From: Lentibacillus saliphilus
GTDB lineage: Bacteria > Bacillota > Bacilli > Bacillales > Amphibacillaceae
Direction: 5' to 3'
NCBI RefSeq assembly: GCF_019093865.1
Contig: NZ_JABJXD010000005.1
Span: 158,886 to 222,885, forward strand
Length of the DNA stretch: 64,000 nucleotides
In this document: positions 61,274 through 64,000 of the stretch, piece after piece
Position numbering within the stretch: the stretch's first letter is position 1
Layout of the letters: each line of letters opens with the position of its first letter
Program-made: the position numbers and the translations under genes
The notes under the pieces: model-generated
Told to the model about the DNA's origin: nothing
Seen by the model: the letters and a program-made list of their open reading frames with translations, nothing else
Databases searched by the model: none

Positions 61274-61921
61274 ATGAAACGATGGATGCAAAAAATATTT
61301 GTTGCACTTATTGCGGTTTTAACACTAGGTTTATATATTCCACAATCACCGCTCACTGTTGATCATGATGAGCACAAAGGCGAAGTATCTTCTAAAACGG
61401 GCTCTGAGAAGTCTGTTCGTGCAAACCATATAGAGGATGCGGGACATACTGCTCAGGCGTTACCGCGAACCGAATCAACGGAAGCATTACAACCAACATC
61501 CGGCCTACAGGATGCGAATGAATTGTTTGCGCGCTCGATCGTAAACGAGGCCAAGACTCAGACAATTACGAAGCTCGGTCCGAAAATCGCGGATCGCATT
61601 GATTTAGATTTCACAACTGATATTTTACCTAAAATAGAAGAGGTCCTTGACGGTCTATTACAAGAAGCAGGGACTGAGAATATTCCTTATTATAGCATTA
61701 CAGAGCAGCCAACTGGCGGACTCGGTGAAATGATTTTTAATGTGTATGACGAACGTACGAAAGAAGACATTGCTCGCTTCCACGTTCGCAGAGATAACCG
61801 ACCTCAAGAAGGCTATTGGTTCAACTTCCATTATCATTTACAGGATGACAATTTCGAAAACCACCATACGATTGGTGATGTGTATTGGGATAAAAATACC
61901 CCACCAAATTGGATGGCGTAA
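61274..61921 (+). CDS. ypjP: YpjP-like secreted protein
   Basis: A 215-residue protein with N-terminal signal or anchor (RWMQKIFVALIAVLTLGLYIPQSP), a polar linker and a C-terminal domain ending VYWDKNTPPNWM, which I associate with the YpjP family of bacilli. HFHYHL-like and HHTIGDVYW stretches are histidine-rich. Function unknown in B. subtilis as well. ATG at 61274 follows AAAGGGGAA. Confidence 0.75.
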   Translation: MKRWMQKIFVALIAVLTLGLYIPQSPLTVDHDEHKGEVSSKTGSEKSVRANHIEDAGHTAQALPRTESTEALQPTSGLQDANELFARSIVNEAKTQTITKLGPKIADRIDLDFTTDILPKIEEVLDGLLQEAGTENIPYYSITEQPTGGLGEMIFNVYDERTKEDIARFHVRRDNRPQEGYWFNFHYHLQDDNFENHHTIGDVYWDKNTPPNWMA

Positions 61922-61934
61922 CACGATCAATGAG

Positions 61935-61963
61935 GCTCGCCCTAAGCTTGGGGCGAGCTTTTT
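61935..61963 (+). terminator. Terminator after ypjP-like gene
   Basis: GCTCGCCC pairs with GGGCGAGC, followed by TTTTT. Confidence 0.9.
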
Positions 61964-62122
61964 AGCACTGCTTTTCTATACACGTTCACACATTTATTTG
62001 CGATCATCCGCGCCTTTAACAGCGAGCGCCTCAAATATGATATGATACATAATACGTAACATTGAATCTGAATCTATGCTGCCAGATGCGATTGTCCGGT
62101 CAGTTGTAAAGGAAGGTCATAT

Positions 62123-63289
62123 ATGTCAGAAGAAAATATAACCCGGCTCGAGCTGGATGGTAAAGAAATTATCTTGATTGGTACGGCCCACGTATCGCGG
62201 CACAGTGCTGAACAGGTGAAAGAGGTTATTGAGCGAGAAACGCCTGATTCCGTCTGTGTGGAGCTGGACGAACAGCGTTATCAATCTATCCAAGAAGGTA
62301 ATAAGTGGAAGGAAATGGATATTTTTAAGGTTATAAAGGAAAAGCGTGCGACCTTACTCCTTATGAACTTAATCATATCGTCCTTTCAAAAGCGTATCGC
62401 AAAACAATTCGGCATTAATCCTGGTCAGGAAATGATTCAAGGCATTGAGTCGGCAAAAGCACTTGATGCCGAATTGGTTCTTGCTGATCGCAATATCCAA
62501 ATCACCTTTTCCCGTATATGGGGAAATGTCGGCTTGATGGGGAAGGCAAAGCTTTTGATGCAGGTGATCGGAAGCATTTTTGTCCAAGAAGACATTACTG
62601 AAGAAGAACTGGAAAAAATGAAAACCCAAGATATGCTCGATGCGATGCTACAAGAGTTTACAGTGAGCTTTCCGCGTTTGAAAACGCCGCTCATTGATGA
62701 ACGTGATCAATATTTGGCACAGAAAATCAAAAACGCGCCCGGCGATAAGATTGTTGCCGTACTTGGTGCAGCGCACGTTCCAGGCGTGACAAAAGAAATA
62801 CACAAGGAGCATGATTTAACTCAGCTAACGAAGCGACCACCTAAATCAAAGGTACCGAAAATCATCGGCTGGTCCATCCCGATTCTAATTATAAGTTTAA
62901 TTGTGTATACGTTTATGACCAATCCATCCGCAGCCGCTGATCAAACGTTAAGCTGGATTTTGTGGAACAGCAGCCTTTCAGCACTTGGTGCACTTGTCGC
63001 TCTCGGTCATCCGTTAACGATCTTGACGGCATTTATCGTGGCCCCGATCACATCGCTCAATCCGTTGATGGCGGCAGGGTGGTTTGCAGGTATTGTTCAG
63101 ACCTTTGTGAAAAAACCTGTCGTCGCTGATTTTGAAAATTTATCAGACGACGTTCATACAGTCAAAGGGTTCTGGAACAACCGCGTTACACGCATTCTGT
63201 TAATCGTTGTTTTAGCAAATATCGGCAGCTCGCTTGGTACCTTTATTGGCGGTGCTGACGTCCTTCGTGTGTTTTTTGAAAATCTATAA
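62123..63289 (+). CDS. TraB/PrgY-family membrane protein
   Basis: 388 residues. The N-terminal 230 residues form the TraB/GumN domain (LIGTAHVSRHSAEQV with the GTAH motif; VCVELDEQRY; LADRNIQITFSRIW; VAVLGAAHVPG). The C-terminal part has four or so spans. Family members are proposed metalloprotease-like proteins; PrgY of enterococci limits pheromone signalling. ATG behind AAAGGAAGG. The methyltransferase frame starts immediately after its stop. Confidence 0.9.
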   Translation: MSEENITRLELDGKEIILIGTAHVSRHSAEQVKEVIERETPDSVCVELDEQRYQSIQEGNKWKEMDIFKVIKEKRATLLLMNLIISSFQKRIAKQFGINPGQEMIQGIESAKALDAELVLADRNIQITFSRIWGNVGLMGKAKLLMQVIGSIFVQEDITEEELEKMKTQDMLDAMLQEFTVSFPRLKTPLIDERDQYLAQKIKNAPGDKIVAVLGAAHVPGVTKEIHKEHDLTQLTKRPPKSKVPKIIGWSIPILIISLIVYTFMTNPSAAADQTLSWILWNSSLSALGALVALGHPLTILTAFIVAPITSLNPLMAAGWFAGIVQTFVKKPVVADFENLSDDVHTVKGFWNNRVTRILLIVVLANIGSSLGTFIGGADVLRVFFENL

Positions 63290-63967
63290 TTGAGAGTAGC
63301 AACAAATAAGCGTGATGATGCTCTTGGAAAAGAAAAGGTGAACGATGTGCTTGAAGATACTGGCGAACGGGTTATCCCAGACAACATGAACATTTTAAAT
63401 GAGCTATTAATAGAACATATTGCGCGGTATCATTTTTCCGCGTCATATGCCAAGGGACGCATACTTGACTTCGCTAGTGGCACTGGCTATGGCACGCACA
63501 TTATCGCCAAGCGTCGTAAAGCTCATATTGATGAAATTGTTGGTGTAGATATTGATCGAGCGACCATTGAGTACGCACGGGCGACCTATTATCATCCTTT
63601 GTCCAGCTTTGTGCAAGGAGACGTGACAGATCCAGCCATTGTCAAACAGCTCGGAATGTTTGATGTGATCCTGAGCTTTGAAACGATTGAACATATTCAC
63701 GAAGAAGAACAATTTATGGATAATATTTTTTCAATGCTTAAGCCAGGAGGCACACTGATCATATCGACACCATTCGGAAAAGGGCGTGGTATCCCGAGTG
63801 GTCAGGAATTCCATGTCCATCAGCTAAAGCCTTCAGAGTTCAAAGCCTTATTTACCCAATACAAAGACGTCCAGTATTATGGGCAAAAAAGTGCCCTCAT
63901 CGAACCAGCCGATTTCCCAACGGACGTACTCACACATCCGCTCGGAATCGCTGTGTGCCGAAAATAG
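63290..63967 (+). CDS. Class I SAM-dependent methyltransferase
   Basis: Up to 225 residues. SAM-binding motif I is ILDFASGTGYGTHI, followed by the acidic end of strand 2 (VGVDIDRATIEYA), motif near GDVTD, and DVILSFETIEHIHEEEQF typical of UbiE/Methyltransf_11 proteins. Post-motif LKPGGTLIISTPFGKG is clear. The frame opens at TTG right after the TraB stop without a good site. GTG at 63347 has AAAAGG at good spacing and may be the true start (LEDTGERVIP follows). Methyl acceptor unknown. Confidence 0.85.
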   Translation: MRVATNKRDDALGKEKVNDVLEDTGERVIPDNMNILNELLIEHIARYHFSASYAKGRILDFASGTGYGTHIIAKRRKAHIDEIVGVDIDRATIEYARATYYHPLSSFVQGDVTDPAIVKQLGMFDVILSFETIEHIHEEEQFMDNIFSMLKPGGTLIISTPFGKGRGIPSGQEFHVHQLKPSEFKALFTQYKDVQYYGQKSALIEPADFPTDVLTHPLGIAVCRK

Positions 63968-64000
63968 AGGTTGTACAATAAATGACGTTGGTGGGGAAAA

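Overview
The window looks like chromosomal DNA of a low-to-mid GC Gram-positive bacterium of the Bacillaceae. This rests on gene content: a FosB-type thiol transferase, a YvgK-ModABC cluster, MntABCD, an S-box controlled MetNIQ operon, T-box leaders, a YpjP-like protein, DUF4003, and PadR-DUF1700-DUF4097. Strong GGAGG-type ribosome binding sites and many hairpin terminators fit as well. I cannot name the species. No rRNA, tRNA, CRISPR array, transposase or phage genes were seen.

Layout. 1-2926: the end of an ABC ATPase (cut by the window edge), a large polytopic permease, two small membrane proteins and an M50-like membrane zinc protease, an arrangement like peptide-bacteriocin or signal export modules. 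3073-3767: an Xre regulator with its membrane partner. 4189-16826: an exopolysaccharide locus with Wzy-like polymerase, glycosyltransferase, NodB deacetylase, PHP-type tyrosine phosphatase, fused Wzz/BY-kinase, epimerase, sugar-1-phosphate transferase, two consecutive ATP-grasp enzymes and a Wzx flippase. It is interrupted by an AhpD-like gene and a MarR regulator carrying an in-frame stop. 16960-18703: small hypothetical genes and fosB. 18703-22760: S-box, metN, metI, metQ and an M20 amidohydrolase interrupted by an in-frame amber codon. 23125-25194: a chemoreceptor. 25263-30558: a two-component system and a large FtsX-type ABC transporter, separated by an array of eight CCGCATA-type motifs at exact 20-bp spacing. 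31180-33322: small protein, DUF819 permease and a small membrane protein. 33512-36737: molybdate uptake. 37002-39162: a second exotic ABC exporter. 39195-41074: DUF4003 and a CAP-domain lipoprotein. 41206-44385: two tandem T-box leaders (specifier best read as UAC, tyrosine), an NhaC-family transporter and a PqqB-like metallo-hydrolase. 44585-48042: mntABCD. 48432-51326: small hypotheticals, an RDD protein and PadR/DUF1700/DUF4097. 51528-54122: ArsR regulator and CadA ATPase. 54198-55430: dicarboxylate/amino acid symporter. 55621-59501: CcdA-like protein, two-component system, small secreted protein and a Met/Gly-rich membrane protein. 59871-63967: lipoprotein, small membrane protein, YpjP-like, TraB-family and a methyltransferase.

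Themes. Several units pair a transporter with a sequence-visible control element: SAM riboswitch for methionine uptake, tandem T-boxes for the NhaC/PqqB-like pair, an MntR-like box for manganese, inverted repeats before modA and arsR, and AGTGAC half-sites before the FtsX-type exporter. A dispersed repeat family of about 180-350 bp, with GAGGYTGGGAC-like inverted ends in its clearest copies, occurs in four intergenic places. One copy sits between the T-box leaders and their gene, and another carries five perfect-length 21-bp tandem units. Two genes (marR-like and M20) are each broken by a single in-frame stop. The most promising unexplained items are the 20-bp-phased CCGCATA array, the edge ABC/M50/small-peptide module, the tyrosine T-box unit containing a PqqB-like protein, and the tandem ATP-grasp pair in the exopolysaccharide locus.
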